Assembly (NCBI GenBank): GCA_026419785.1
Contig: JAODTK010005534.1
Location: forward strand, 124,001-188,000
From: Sclerodactyla briareus
Taxonomy: Eukaryota; Echinodermata; Holothuroidea; Dendrochirotida; Sclerodactylidae
DNA length: 64,000 bases
Direction of reading: 5' to 3'
Shown: positions 33,900-45,689 of the stretch, piece after piece
Position numbering within the stretch: position 1 is the stretch's first letter
Layout of the letters: every line of letters starts with the position of its first letter
The notes under the pieces: generated by a model
Told to the model about the DNA's origin: nothing
The model's input: the letters and a program-made list of their open reading frames with translations, nothing else
Database searches by the model: none
Made by a program: the position numbers and the translations under genes

Positions 33900-34560
33900 A
33901 TCTTTACCAACCAACTAATAGGGTTCCTGTACCATTGTAAGAAAGCTACACACTAAATTTCAAGGTTTTCAGACTTTGAACTCTGGTAACCTTAGATGAC
34001 CTCCGACCCTGACCCCAAAACAATAGAGTGCATGTACTCATCATGGGGAATACACAAACCAAGTATGAGCCTCATTCACCCTGCCCTTTACCAAAAACAA
34101 TAGGGTTCATGTACTCCCCATAAGGAAGAGACAAACCAAATTCCAACCAGATCAGACAAACATTCTGGACTTATCGGTGTTTACAAGGTTTCAGACTTTG
34201 ACCTCTGGTGACCTCAGATGACCTCTGACACCTGACCCAAAAACAATAGGGTTTCATGTACTCATCATGGGGAATACACAAACCAAGTATGAGCCTCATT
34301 CACCCTGCCCTTTACCAAAAACAATAGGGTTCATGTACTCCCCATAAGGAAGATACACACCTAATTTCAACATGCATCAGACCAACCTTCTGGATTATCG
34401 TGTGTACAAGGTTTTCAACTGTGACCTCTGGTGACCTCAGATGACCTCTGACACCTGACCCAAAAACAATAGGGTTCATGTACTCATCATGGGGAACACA
34501 CCTACCAAGTATGACCTGACTACCCAGACCTGATCAAGTTATCGTGTTAAAAGCGGGCGC
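33900..34560 (+). repeat. Tandem array, about 225-bp unit, TGACCT-rich
   Basis: The string CAAAACAATAG...CATGTACTCATCATGGGG occurs at about 34,016, 34,241 and 34,467. A half-unit variant ending CATGTACTCCCCATAAGGAAG occurs between them. Each unit carries TGACCTCTGGTGACCTCAGA followed by TGACCTCTGAC. A (CA)n stretch follows at 34,567-34,592. The unit is related to the inverted repeat at 1.1-1.75 kb and to relics at 30.8 and 56.3 kb. Confidence 0.8.
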
Positions 34561-34623
34561 GTCACACAAAACACACACACACCCACACACACGACGTGAC
34601 TGCATAGATTCCTCTGACTCCGT

Positions 34624-35480
34624 CAAGGAATCAAACAAAAAAGAGGGAGAGAAGAGAAGAAGTCGGAAAAGGAGTGAGGATGAGAAAAACAATGAATAGA
34701 CGGTATGAACGGCGGTTAGAGCCTATGCCTTTAGGGTGGGGGTTGTACGGCCCCCTCGTCGGGAATTGACGGCTTCTCACATAGTGGAAACAAATTTGGG
34801 ACATGAGAGGATTGTGGAAGGGAGGATGCTGCTGGAAATCTGTGATTCGAAGGAGTTGTGTATGGCGAAACACGTGGTTCAGGGAAACAGAGTGTAAAAG
34901 ATTACGGAATTGGAACAGAGAACAGATTTTATATTGGTAGACAAGGAAAATAAAAGATATATGAAATATGTGAAGGAGATACCAAAGGAGTTGCAGCACA
35001 GGCTGAAGACGAAGCTGAAGAAGGTTGCAAGAAAGGGAACAGCTGAGAGGTGGAGGGTGTGGAAACTGAAGGAGGAAGAGCGAGAGCGAGTTTCGAAGAC
35101 ATGGTTGGGGGAGTTAGTAAGCGCTGACGCACCTGATCTGTGAACCTGTTTCGAGAGAGGGGTACTGAAGCCTGTAATGTTTGTTGAGACGAGAGGCAGT
35201 AGAGATGGGTGGCACAAGGTGGAACAGGAGGTGAAGGGAACGATAGCGAGAGAAGAGGAGGTATATGAACAATGGTATGAATATAGGACCTAAAAGGTCT
35301 ATAAGAACACTGGAGAGGATTATGAATCAAGAGACCGTGTGGGACCAAAGGATGGACGCAGCTATGCTGAAGAGTCCAATCGAGAGGGTTAGTATGAATG
35401 TTGTGAGGCAATGAGAGAAATGGAAACAAAAAGGCAGCTAGTTCCCCCCGAAGTAACTGTGGAGATGATAACTCTAAGTG
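34624..35480 (+). pseudogene. Non-LTR retrotransposon ORF fragment: endonuclease C-terminus and linker
   Basis: After a purine-rich start, frames on the plus strand read VETNLGHERIVEGRMLLEIC, DSKELCMAK (about 34,787-34,850), then TDFILVDKENKRYMKYVKEI and WKLKEEERERV (34,923-35,094), then ELVSADAPDL and a stop. In APE-type LINE endonucleases the order is G.RNE.G..LL.FC....L.+.NT.F, then IDF+LV followed by a charged helical linker. The match in order and spacing is clear. Frameshifts and stops break it, and no RT core follows before 35.5 kb. It is a 5'- and 3'-truncated relic. Confidence 0.75.
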
Positions 35481-35549
35481 GAAAGGTGTGGATTGCTGTA
35501 ATGATGAAGCTCTCTCATATCGACCTTCATGTCCCTTGTCTTTTGAGTT

Positions 35550-36400
35550 TGATTTTCATGTTAGACATTCAATGTTAGTAACCTTTAATTGGTGGGGGTG
35601 GGGTGGGGTGGGGGGGGGGGGGGTTATCGCTGGCGATAACCTTGTGCCACCTTTCTGTTGGAATTGTAGTAATTCATGCAGGTAATCTATATGTGATTTT
35701 GGCAAGCCTATTTGTTTTGGGGGTTTAATGGCGATACTCTTATATCATTTGTCTCTTTGAAGGGTGATGATTTTCATGTTAATCTTACAAAATTGGCACC
35801 CCTCCATTAGGGTTTTGCTGGCGATACCCATATGTAACCTTTCCATTGGAATTGTTGCAATTTCTGTAGGTTATCTTTATGTGATCTTGGCAAACCTGAA
35901 TGTATTGGGGGTTAACTGGCGATACGCTCATATCACTTATATTTTCAAAGGGTGATAATTTTCATGTTAATCTTTCAAAATTGGTAACTTTCTGTTAGGG
36001 GTTCGCTTGCGATACCCTTATGCCGCCTTCCCATTAGAAATGTGGCAATTTCTGTAGGTAAGTTATGTGATTTTGGCAAAACTGTATTGGGGTTTACTGG
36101 CGATACCCTCATATCACTTGTATTTTCGGAGGGTGATAATTTTCATGTTAATCTTTCAGAATTGATAACCTCCTATAAGGGGTTCGCTGGCGATACGCTT
36201 ATGCCACATTTCCATTAGAGTTGTGGGAATTGTGGAGGTAATTTATATGATATCGGCGAGCCTGTATTGGGGGTTCACTGGCAATACACTTATATCACTT
36301 GTCTCTTTGAAGTGTGATGATCTACATGTGATTGATCTAATATCCGCAACCTTTTATTGGGGGTTTGCTGGAAATACCTTTATACTGCTAACAACTTAGA
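35550..36400 (+). repeat. Tandem array, about 181-188-bp unit, five copies
   Basis: TTTTCATGTT starts at 35,553, 35,771, 35,959 and 36,140, and a decayed copy at about 36,321. Between them lie paired half-units GG.TCGCTGGCGATACCCTTAT and GGGTTTACTGGCGATACCCT, so the array also has a half-period near 90 bp. A G-run (35,609-35,623) sits in the first unit. No coding potential is seen. Confidence 0.9.
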
Positions 36401-36952
36401 TTTTTGAATATTTATTTTGAATAATAAGTCTATTTAATAGCAAATTTGATTGGGGTTTCAGTGGCCGTCATTTTGTATAGAGTATCATTTCATTATCTAA
36501 ACACTTTTATGGTGAGGGTTGCATTCAGTAATAACTTCGTTTTGAGGCGTGCTCGAGATTCCTCTAGTGACATATTTCTGTGAAATATGTATATTTCTTT
36601 AGCGGCAATATCTAATTATCAATTTTTCAGTCAGCAGTTGATTACAGCGAAAAATCCGATATTATAGCACTTCTATTCGTGAACATCGGTAAAAACATGA
36701 ATTGCTGCCTGTATACACAGGCCTGACATAAAATGTATAGTGGAGCGAAAATGTTCAAAGTTACTCGAGTTATGTTCTGTTTTCTTTTCAGGTAGTTTAA
36801 TTCACACATAATTTTCCAACAATGAAACAAATAGTAGATTTATATGTGTTCTATGTGCTCTTCAACGCCAGAATAAAGTTTTGTTTTTGGTATCAAAAGA
36901 TAAAAATGATACGTTTGCAACTATCTGAAAGTAGTTGCACTGCATTAGCTCA
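36401..36952. other. No recognisable gene
   Basis: AT-rich spacer between the 185-bp array and the start of copy B. A 74-codon frame at 36,822-37,046 runs across the duplication boundary and has no recognised domain. Confidence 0.5.
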
Positions 36953-37902
36953 AGAAGTCATTGATAACACTACACTCCGGGTAGTTGTTATTGCGATGTT
37001 AGCGAAGAAAAGCGTCACTTTCATATGCGGAATTGGCATCACATAACATATGACACCCTTTCACTTCATATGTGACCTAATACTCAATCTACATAGAATG
37101 TCGACACCCGACCTCCTCAATAGTTACAGTTCGAATCGTCGCCTCCGCCTAAGTGAGAGCTGTTTCGCCTTGACTAATTTACCGCTCGTCTAACAACTCC
37201 GCGTAAGAACTCTACAGCTATTATGGAGAAATTATTCATGGACAAAAGGATCCGTGCTAACCAGGACCGTTGAGATTTTCATTTTGCTGAACCTACTTGG
37301 CGTGTTGATATCACGTGGGGAAATTGGAACAAGGCGCGAAGATATCAGAGTTTAGATGGTTGGAGGTAAATCATCTTGGGAATTGGTGAAATCGTCAAGT
37401 GATGGACAAAAGCTAATATACCTTGAGAAAGAGAGACCGTCATTAACAGCCCCCTGAAGGGGGCAATGGTAGATAGCACATAAAACAGCTGAGACAGAAA
37501 GCTCAGTTGAGAGCGACAAAGTGGTGGCAGCTGTCGGCAAATAGATGATGCGTTGCAGTATATACGTGGCCTAGTTCATCTAGATGTTTATCCAGAGTTG
37601 TAAGACGTTACTTATTGATAACATTTAGGAAATGGTTATTCTCATGTTGAAAAGCGTGAGTAATCTTTCTGAGACCGGGTCCACATGATAAGATGATCGC
37701 ATTACAGCCCAATGGTCCCAGGGCGCTTCATTCGCTGGTCGATATATCAAAATACAACACATCTGCACATGCAGTTAACCCTAAGCGCCCGTGCATTCCA
37801 TCAGCTAGTGAGTATTAACGCTCACTATGGCCGGCCTATATGACTGAGGTTCTTGATTCAATACCATGTCAGTTATAACAAAGACCTTGCAAGAGCAACA
37901 AT

Positions 37903-38700
37903 GATAAATAAGATAAGATAAGATTTACTTTATTACACCGCACAGGGTAATTAAATGCTGGTAGTACTGAATAAGATGGATTAACATTGAAATACAACAC
38001 AGAATAAACAACTACACACGTAAAACGATGAAACTGTAGAGCGTAAACAATGGCAAGGCTGCGAATGTGTAAAAATGACTGGAGGTTGCACCAAAGGGCA
38101 AGAAAACTAGCGATTATAATTCTGATTATAGTTTCTGAGGCACTGTGGGACGAATGAGGAGGGGTGATGGTTTGGCTTTGGCTGTTGCTAACCTCATCCT
38201 CCCGCTCCGAGGGATCACTGAATTAGAAATGGTTCATGAAGTGGGTGGTCAGCATCATCCAAAATCGCGTCTAACTTCTGTTGGACTAGACGAGTATGAA
38301 ATGAAGAGTATGAGGATTTACTGTGGCCAATCATGCGACTAGCCTGTCGAAGTAACGAATCAATACGGTGTTGATCTTCCTTCTTTACATTCCCGCCCCA
38401 AGAAATCAAATTGTATCTCCACACCCCACCGATTGGAGAAGTATGAAACAAAGTAAGAATACGTTCATCAATTTTAAACTTTTTCATGGTACGCAAACAG
38501 TGCATTCTGGAGTTTTGTTCTTTAGTGTGGTATCAACATGGCTATGCCAGGACAAGCAGTTATCCAGTACTACCCCAGATATGTATATTGGTCCACTCGC
38601 TCAACATCAATTTCCTTAATACGGACAGGACTGGGAATAGCCCTATACTTACGGAGATCGATTACCATTTCCTTCGTTTTGTCAACGTATAGAACTAGGA
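37903..38700 (-). pseudogene. LINE 3' end: RT C-terminal region plus 3' UTR
   Basis: On the minus strand from about 38,685 the frame reads KTKEMVIDLRKYR, then IDVERVDQYTYLG, and after shifts MKKFKIDERILTLF, VWRYNLISWGGNV, RIDSLLRQASRMIG and RLVQQKLDAILDDADHPLHE. This is the characteristic C-terminal stretch of CR1/L2-like and related LINE RTs, after the catalytic domain. The element ends in a GATAA-type short tandem repeat (minus TTATCTTATC, about 37,903-37,928). It is 5'-truncated, as is usual for LINEs, carries frameshifts and is absent from copy A. Confidence 0.9.
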
Positions 38701-38775
38701 AATATTCTCACAAAATCTCGCAAAATCTCTGATTTGCTCAATATACTACGTGTCAGTATATGCTGCGTGTCAGTA

Positions 38776-41700
38776 TATAATGCTGATGTATTTGCATGTT
38801 AGCTAAGTTACGAACGACGCAACAGGATAAGGCTAGGATTCTATAGATGCAGGTGTGGTGTACGTATGAATGTGAAAATCATAATTTTGCGAGGAAGGCT
38901 GACATTCTAGAAGGAATTAAACTTCATTATAATGTATAGGCTGTGTAATACTCTAGCAACTCCTAATCTATTGGGACGTTCAATCATTTAATCGATTCAT
39001 TTGAAGATATTCAATAGAATCAATTTACCTTGATGCGGCATCATTGCCGTATCCGTACACGAGGTAGCCTAATTTTGCCTGTGCCTTCTCAATTCCACTT
39101 TGTTCTACTTTATTCGGATGATTTTTTTACGGAACCTGTGTGTATTTCTGCAAATCAACTGCTGCTCATTCAGGCACGTATTATGTTCGTACTCGTATGA
39201 ATCCTTCATTCAAGAAGGCGTCTTGCCGCATACGACATCCGCATCTATGGAATCCCATCCTTATTCCTCGCCATGCTTACTGTACTATAAACATGTGTTT
39301 TATACAGGGGTTGTTGCTCTGGTGTACCTCCCCTGAGGTCTGCTCTTCGATGATCTTGATGTTACGCCAACAACGTCAGTTTTCCCCTCTCCAATTTTAA
39401 AACTCAATACGTAGCTGGTTTCTTGCGGCTCAGATGCATCAGGCGATTATTTCTTAGATATAATGTCCTCCATTATCAATGTCGGAGTTGTTGTTCCGGT
39501 GTACACCTGAGGTCTGCCTTTCAATGATCTTAATGTTTACTCCAACGACGTTAGTTTTCCCCTCTCCAATGCTGTAACTTGAAACGTAGTTGCGTTTCTT
39601 GTGGCTTCAGATGCATCAGGCGATTATTTCTTAGATATAATGTCCTCCATTATCAAACGCAAGTGATATGGATGTTTAAATTGATGATATAACAGTATGG
39701 TGACTCCCGATAGAATCACCCCGAAAATGTTACACCACAAGGTTCACTAGGACCCCTGAAAAATTTGAAACAGAGCAACTGCCCTCTGGTACGTTTTAAG
39801 GCAAGCAGGCGCAGCGTACGGGGGCCATTATCCAACCGGTTATGTGGTTAAATACTCACTCTTCAGGTCCTAATTTGAATCATTCTTCGACTCATATTTA
39901 GGTAGACGCCACTGGACGTCTTCAGATATACTTCAGAACTTTTTTTTTTCCGTGGGGATTTTTTAAACAAGAGATGATCTTGTAACAGTATAATTTCCTA
40001 ATTCGGCGATTAACATTAAACAAGTCCCTTGCGGAGGCATTAATTGTTACGTCAACCCCTCATACCTAACATGTATTTCTGTAGAATATCTGTAGAATAT
40101 CGCTCAATTATACAGAATCCTAACACTACCCTGTTGAGAAATCCAATGACATAAAATCTGGGGTTCAAGCACTGATATCCCCATTGAAGGCAGAGAGGTA
40201 AATATGTGTCCAAAAGCCTTTGAATTACATGTAATAGTAGCCGCAAGGGGGATACCAAAAGAGACCATAATGAACTCGAAATGAGACGAATAACTCCAAA
40301 GCACGTTACGAAACTACAGCTGTAGCCACCTAATTTAACATTTGATCAAGGAATCCATGATGACGATCCAAGCTTTTCATTTTCAAACATCCTTCCAACC
40401 CCCCCCCCCCCCATTTCTATTTGGTCGTTGCACAAGCTTGTTTGTAAATCTGGAAGAGTATAACCATTGGACGATCTAATTAGGTGCTATCGTAAGTATC
40501 CATGAAAATTTGCAAATAAGAGGCGATGTATACTAGAGATTCCAGCTAACGAAGACCATTCCTTGTACCGTTAGATTTAATTCTTGACTTTATCCACGGT
40601 TTTGTTTCGGGTAGTCAGTAGGAGTGCAAATTCAATTAAAATAGATTGGCAGTCATTTGTCATCACTCGGAGCTCACTGAGATTGAGGGACGCAGAGAAA
40701 ACACCAATAATATAGCTTACCGCCTAATACTTCGAGGTCTCCATACAGGTCTATATCGAGCGCAATCATCTACGGTCGACTCATGGAAAAATCGTGGTTG
40801 ACATGTTGCCAGCAAGAATCGTCGTCCCATATCTCTAAAGCCGTTCATGCCGAGGAGTGTTGATATCTTGTAATGGTACCGAAAGTTGGAAAACGCCTGA
40901 ACATCTGTGGTCTAACTCAATTAAGGCGGAGTACCAGATGTCGAATGTCCCCTATTTAGGAAAGAAGATTTCTTAGTAACTATCTGGGTTTTTCGGATTT
41001 TCAGACACGCAAATATATAATTTCGATTGAAGAGAACAAATCCACTGGTACTATGCGCAAATTGACACAATGAAATTAAATTCAAACCCGCAGCAAGATT
41101 TTAAGAAAAATATCAATTAACATTGTGTGTTACACTGGGAGCGCCGGGATATTGCAGGACGACAAATACTATAGGCTATGTTCGTTTAATAAGATGAATA
41201 GTTCCAAGTTGGAATTCGCCATTCTGCATCGGTAAACTCTTGATAGTGAATGTTTTGCCGAAGCCGTCGGCAGGAGGACAGGGAGTGTTGTTCCACCAGC
41301 TCAAAATTAGCTGAATCGGTCAACGAGTGGCTGCATGCAAATTATAAATTGACAGTGATGGAGTCACTTGATTACGTGCTGATTAAGAGCAACTCCTAGA
41401 TAACCTCAGGTCATTGGGGAAAAAACAACCCTTCAACGACACGAACATGCTCCTTATTTCGTTTCGGCAGAAGAAACAAAAACAGATTGGTTTGCTGATC
41501 AAATGGAACTGGTACACATAAGCATCATGTATCCACAATACGATGACATTAATGTTCTCAATTTTGAAAGTACTATTGACTAGAAAAAGTCCAAGACACC
41601 GAAAATAGTTATTGAAATACATCATTAAATGAAACAAAAATGTCCATACCAGGGCAAACAGGTCTGGCAAACACGAGACTGGGGAAACGCTACTCGAGGG

Positions 41701-42060
41701 TAGGATAACCAAACTAGGAAATCGCCTCACCCAATACCCTGGACGATGAAAACTAAAAAATGCAACTTTCCAATAGGATATCAATTAGTGAATGAATAAA
41801 ATGAAGCCAACCATTGGGAGGGGGATTGTTTAGAGCCGGTACTAGATGGAGGGGATCTGATTAAAACAATGCTGACAAGTTTGGAAGTACAGGGATCAAT
41901 GCTAGGACGTGGTTGGGTTTCACCAATATACTAAACGACATGAAACAGTAGTACAAATTCATAATTACGCCAGTTTGCGAGATTACTGAAGTGACAAAGG
42001 CAGTGAAACAGGGTAGGAGAAGATTTGGACAGATTACGGCGCGATGACAAACAAGTGGTA
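38776..42060. other. Copy B: no gene
   Basis: Aligns with 15,243-18,420. A 133-codon minus frame (41,383-41,784) is not open in copy A (about 17,770-18,140) and is rejected as coding. A C-run lies at about 40,399-40,412. Two related stretches at 39,300-39,480 and 39,480-39,660 (GTGTACACCTGAGGTCTGC, GATGCATCAGGCGATTATTTC) form a local tandem duplication present once in copy A. Confidence 0.6.
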
Positions 42061-42076
42061 TATACATGAAATAAGT

Positions 42077-42223
42077 GGAACTATGATCTTTCAATAGAAA
42101 TTGCATACCGTTTTGGTAGCTTGCCGTTCGCACACAGCTTTGAAACTTTGTCAACCACTGAGGGCGTCAGAGTTTGGGAACCCCTGTCACGTGACGGCCT
42201 GATCGATCACGTGCCAGCAGTGG
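42077..42223 (-). repeat. PLE terminal direct repeat, 3' side
   Basis: GGAACTATGATCTTTCAATA...TTGCATAC (42,077-42,108) and GATCGATCACGTGCCAGCAG (42,201-42,220) match the other end of the element in the same order and orientation. Confidence 0.6.
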
Positions 42224-43332
42224 GTCCAGGCTGCCGTAGAGACAATCTCCCCTGTCACGGTTGAGGAGATCCCCCCTGTCCTAACGATGTGTTTTGTATC
42301 GCCTCCCTCACCCTCCGGTGTGAACCAGTCGGTCCTATCTAGGACTTTATGTTCTCCCAGTTGATTTGCTGTGGCCGGTGTCCTTCACGTGGTCCACACT
42401 GGAGAGGCAGCCACAACTGGGGCGGCGGTGCTCAGGTAGCGAGCTTTCAGTGGACGCTGTGTTTCACCGATGTAGCTGGCATCGCAATCACCCAGGAAAT
42501 GTGGTAAAACTGACAGCACTTTTCTCTAAGGTTTTGTCTATCCTTAGGAGCCACAAGTAAAACTTCGTGTAAGGAATTACAGGCTTGTGAGTGGGTGCGA
42601 ATCCCTTAGATTGGAGATGCGGGCCATCTCTGCTGTTCCTTTGATATAGGGAAGGTCACATGCAATTAGCTGCAGGCTACTTTGTTTTCGGTTCCTTTGA
42701 TGTTCTTGCTCTGTGTTTCTACTCACAGAGAACGACCAGTACGCTAAGCAGGAAGTATGTGCTGCATCTCAGCTCTGCCCGCCGATCCGCCTGTTGTGAT
42801 GATGGTTTCAGCCCTGTGAGTTAGGGGCCTGATAACCCCTATCTTGTGTTGAAGGGGATGATGCGACTCAAGCTAAGATACTGGTCCGTATGGTTGGCTT
42901 ACGGTATAGGAACATGTCAGGGAACCGAATCTGGAGGGCGGAGCATAAGGGTGCTCCAGCTCGGGAGACGGCCATTCTTCCTTTCCATGGTGAACTACTT
43001 GCGGGTTTACACGTTGATGTGTGCAAACAGTTCATCAACCCAGTTCCACATACTATTGTGAATACATCATCCACGGATCTGACCCCCACAAAATTTGGGT
43101 GGGTGGGGAGCAGCGCGATCGCCTTCCTCAAAACCCTCCATGAAAAGGTTCGCTACAATGGGAGACACCGGGGACCCCATAACGGCCCCTTCGTCTGTCT
43201 GTTGATATAAGGACGTTAAACACAAAATATGTGGTCTTGAGACAAAATGTCAATAGCGGATGAGTTGTAACCAAGAGGGTTCGCCTCCAGGCTGTCATTC
43301 CTGCAAGTCTATCATGCTTATGTTGATAGACT

Positions 43333-44336
43333 CAGGGGCGTCGGAGGGTTCGAAAAGTGGGAAAGGACATATCGAACGCAAATGACCAACTAAGCGGAGC
43401 GCCACAACGGTTGGCGCGGGAGCGTACAAGAAATTTCAGATTTCATACCTTCCAGATCGAAGGAAACGGCACTGCAGGCTCAATAGCACCCATCTACATT
43501 GTGTGATTTGAGTAAAGACAGACTGAAAAGTTGTCATTGTGCATACTAAGATGATTACCGAGGTATCACACATGGTATTTTTATTACTTTTTACTCTGTT
43601 TGTTTGCTGTGGGATCCAGGTTCTACCGAACGGTGTCTGGTGAGATCGAAGGGGAAAGCAATAGGGCGTAGGGAACCACTCCAATTTGGGAGCAGAAAAT
43701 TTATAACCGAATGGGAAAAGGCAGGCACTGGAAACTATGGGCGCGCGCGAAGCGCGCGAAGCTGCGCGAAAAAAAATTGCATGTTTTCCGGACACATTTT
43801 ATCGAAAAAGTCTGCAAAAAACAAATTCAATTTGTTTTCCTTCCCAAATTTCCACGATTTTCATCTCAGAACAAAATTGGGGGGGGGGGGGGGGGGGGAG
43901 CAGTCTGTCCCCAGCTTCTGAAAATAATCGAGTGAACGAAATTAATCGAAGCTTAAATCCGCATATGTACCTACACCGCCTTTTGAAGAAAAAAAACGCC
44001 AATGCGCCCGAAACACTGATAAATTATTCACTGCTATTCGATTTAGAATTCGGAGAACTCGGTATGACAACAAGGGTAATCGGCCAAATTCTTGCCATAT
44101 TCGGGTCCAGATCTTCATGGGGTCCGCCAACCTGGAATAGTGGGATTAAGACAATTTCCAACGCGATTATTGTTTGGTTAGACAAAAATTGAATCAGTTT
44201 AGAGTGAAAAACAACTCGGCATGCGCCTATTACTTTTTATCACGGTCCGGAAAAGTGGGGGGGGAGAAAGATATGATATCCCCCACTGTCAAAGTGGGGG
44301 GACAGTCTCCCCCTCGCCCCACCTGTGACGCCCATG
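43333..44336. mobile_element. hAT-like non-autonomous DNA transposon nested in the PLE RT
   Basis: The element is bounded by the 8-bp direct repeat GATAGACT (43,325-43,332 and 44,337-44,344). Its ends are CAGGGGCGTCGGAGG on the left and, on the reverse strand of the right end, CATGGGCGTCACAGG. An 8-bp target duplication with CA(G/T)GGGCG termini is the hAT signature. It is about 1,004 bp, contains a G-run at 43,878-43,898 and GCGCGCGAAG repeats near 43,740, and encodes no recognisable transposase. Removing it would rejoin the RT between its SFDVTALF block and the following region, which supports the boundaries. Confidence 0.8.
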
Positions 44337-45582
44337 GATAGACTCATCACAGGTGTATGGCGGAAGAGAGCCGTTACGTCAAAAGAAACCATCGACTCCT
44401 CACTGCGATGATTAGTCCCCAACTTACTACCACAGTTTTCTTGGGAGTTTTGGAGGCTATGGACTGATTGCCCAGAAGAGGTCCTATGAGTCGGCCAACA
44501 TCTTAGCTACATCATATGATATGGAGCCCTTGCTGGATTACAATAGGTCTCAAGGGAAGTTTGTTTATGGAATCTCGGGAGGAGACCATAGAATTTAGGG
44601 TATCCTTGAGGAGTGTGAGGAGTACAGTCGCTTTTTGTGCGATGTTAGGCTTTGTCTTCTCCAAATTCTGGAGAAGCCCAACCAGCGTCTTTTGGTATTT
44701 GCTCGTAGGGTCTTTCTTCAATTTTAGGTAACTGTTTTCGTCATCTTAACAGGCCCATGAGCCTTTAACTAGTCTTCAGGTTAAGGATGACAGTGGGCTC
44801 TAACCTTTGTCGGCGGTAGGATTGTAACTGAAGAAGTCCTTCTTAAGATTGTTCAGGGCAATACGCTCTTGTTTAGAAATGTGCTGGGTGAGGGGGGGGG
44901 GGGGTGTTTTGCCAGGTACACGCTCAACCACCTCCCACGGAGATCGGCTGCGTCGTAGCATTGAGTAATTTAGCCGCGTGTTCAGTACACACATAAGGTC
45001 TCATGGGACAAGGGTGGGGGTGACTGAAAAGTTAAGACCTTTCGCTAGCAAGGTACATGTACGTTCTCATGTATGTCCGTTGTAGATAAGTTATCACCCA
45101 CATGTTAGTTTTCCTCGATTGTGCACCTACGTTGAATCCCCTGTTCTCTGTAGCCGAGCAAACTTCTCGATTTGCCGTTTCTTGACTCGAAAGTGGTTCC
45201 AACGCTGCATAGCATCTTCAATCCGACTTAAAACCAGATGTTATAAGTTACCAGGTAACCTGGTTCTGGATGGCTGCTTGTATTCCTCAAACTGGGTGTT
45301 CAGGTTATTCAGGGTCCCGATCGATTCACTTACTGCGGTCATTCACATAGCTAATTCGTGCGCGTGCCAGGATTCTTAAGTCACGCCTTTGCCTTGCAAG
45401 CGCAACTGTTAGGTCCGATCCCTGCATGATTACAATGAGTGAGAATCTAAGAGGTTCCTGTACCGTGCGTCTTTAGGCCTGAAGTTCCCCCACTATCTGC
45501 TTCGTGAAGGTAAACTCTCCTATTCCGTAGAGGAGACGCTATGAATATATCACTGTGAGTTCCATGATATAGGGAATAAGTA

Positions 45583-45649
45583 GGAACTATGCTCTTTCCA
45601 ATAGAAATGCATACATGTTCGATCTGATCGATCACGTGTCCAGCAGTGG
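45583..45649 (-). repeat. PLE terminal direct repeat, 5' side (shortened)
   Basis: GGAACTATGCTCTTTCCAAT..ATGCATAC and then GATCGATCACGTGTCCAGCAG, with about 80 bp fewer between them than at the other end. Confidence 0.6.
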
Positions 45650-45689
45650 TTATATCTTGCAATACGGGAAATATACTATATAGCTGGAT

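Larger units (their letters stand above)
42077..45649 (-). mobile_element. Penelope-like retroelement with GIY-YIG endonuclease, frame-disrupted
   Basis: Minus-strand order from 45.4 kb: an N-terminal basic region (ARQRRDLRILARARI), ISKQERIALNNLKKD (44.8-44.9 kb), DPTSKYQKTLVGLLQ and LPLRPIV (44.51-44.72), MVSFDVTALF (about 44,363-44,392), DSLEANPLGYNSSAIDIL and TTYFVFN (43.2-43.3), GAVMGSPVSPIVANLF (43.14-43.18), RSVDDVFTIV with VDD at 43,066-43,074, and GIY-YIG SYIGETQRPL with YIGET at 42,460-42,474. RT followed by a GIY-YIG nuclease defines canonical PLEs. It copies itself by target-primed reverse transcription. Frameshifts, a Ser for the usual Tyr before VDD, and a nested 1-kb insertion show it is dead. 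Copy A lacks it at 18,420-18,445. Confidence 0.9.

Noticed and set aside
41383-41784. 133-codon minus frame as a membrane protein
   Set aside because: The corresponding region of copy A is not open in this frame.
43737-44192. 151-codon plus frame inside the hAT-like element as a transposase
   Set aside because: No hAT catalytic or dimerisation motifs, and it runs through a G-run; it is probably chance.
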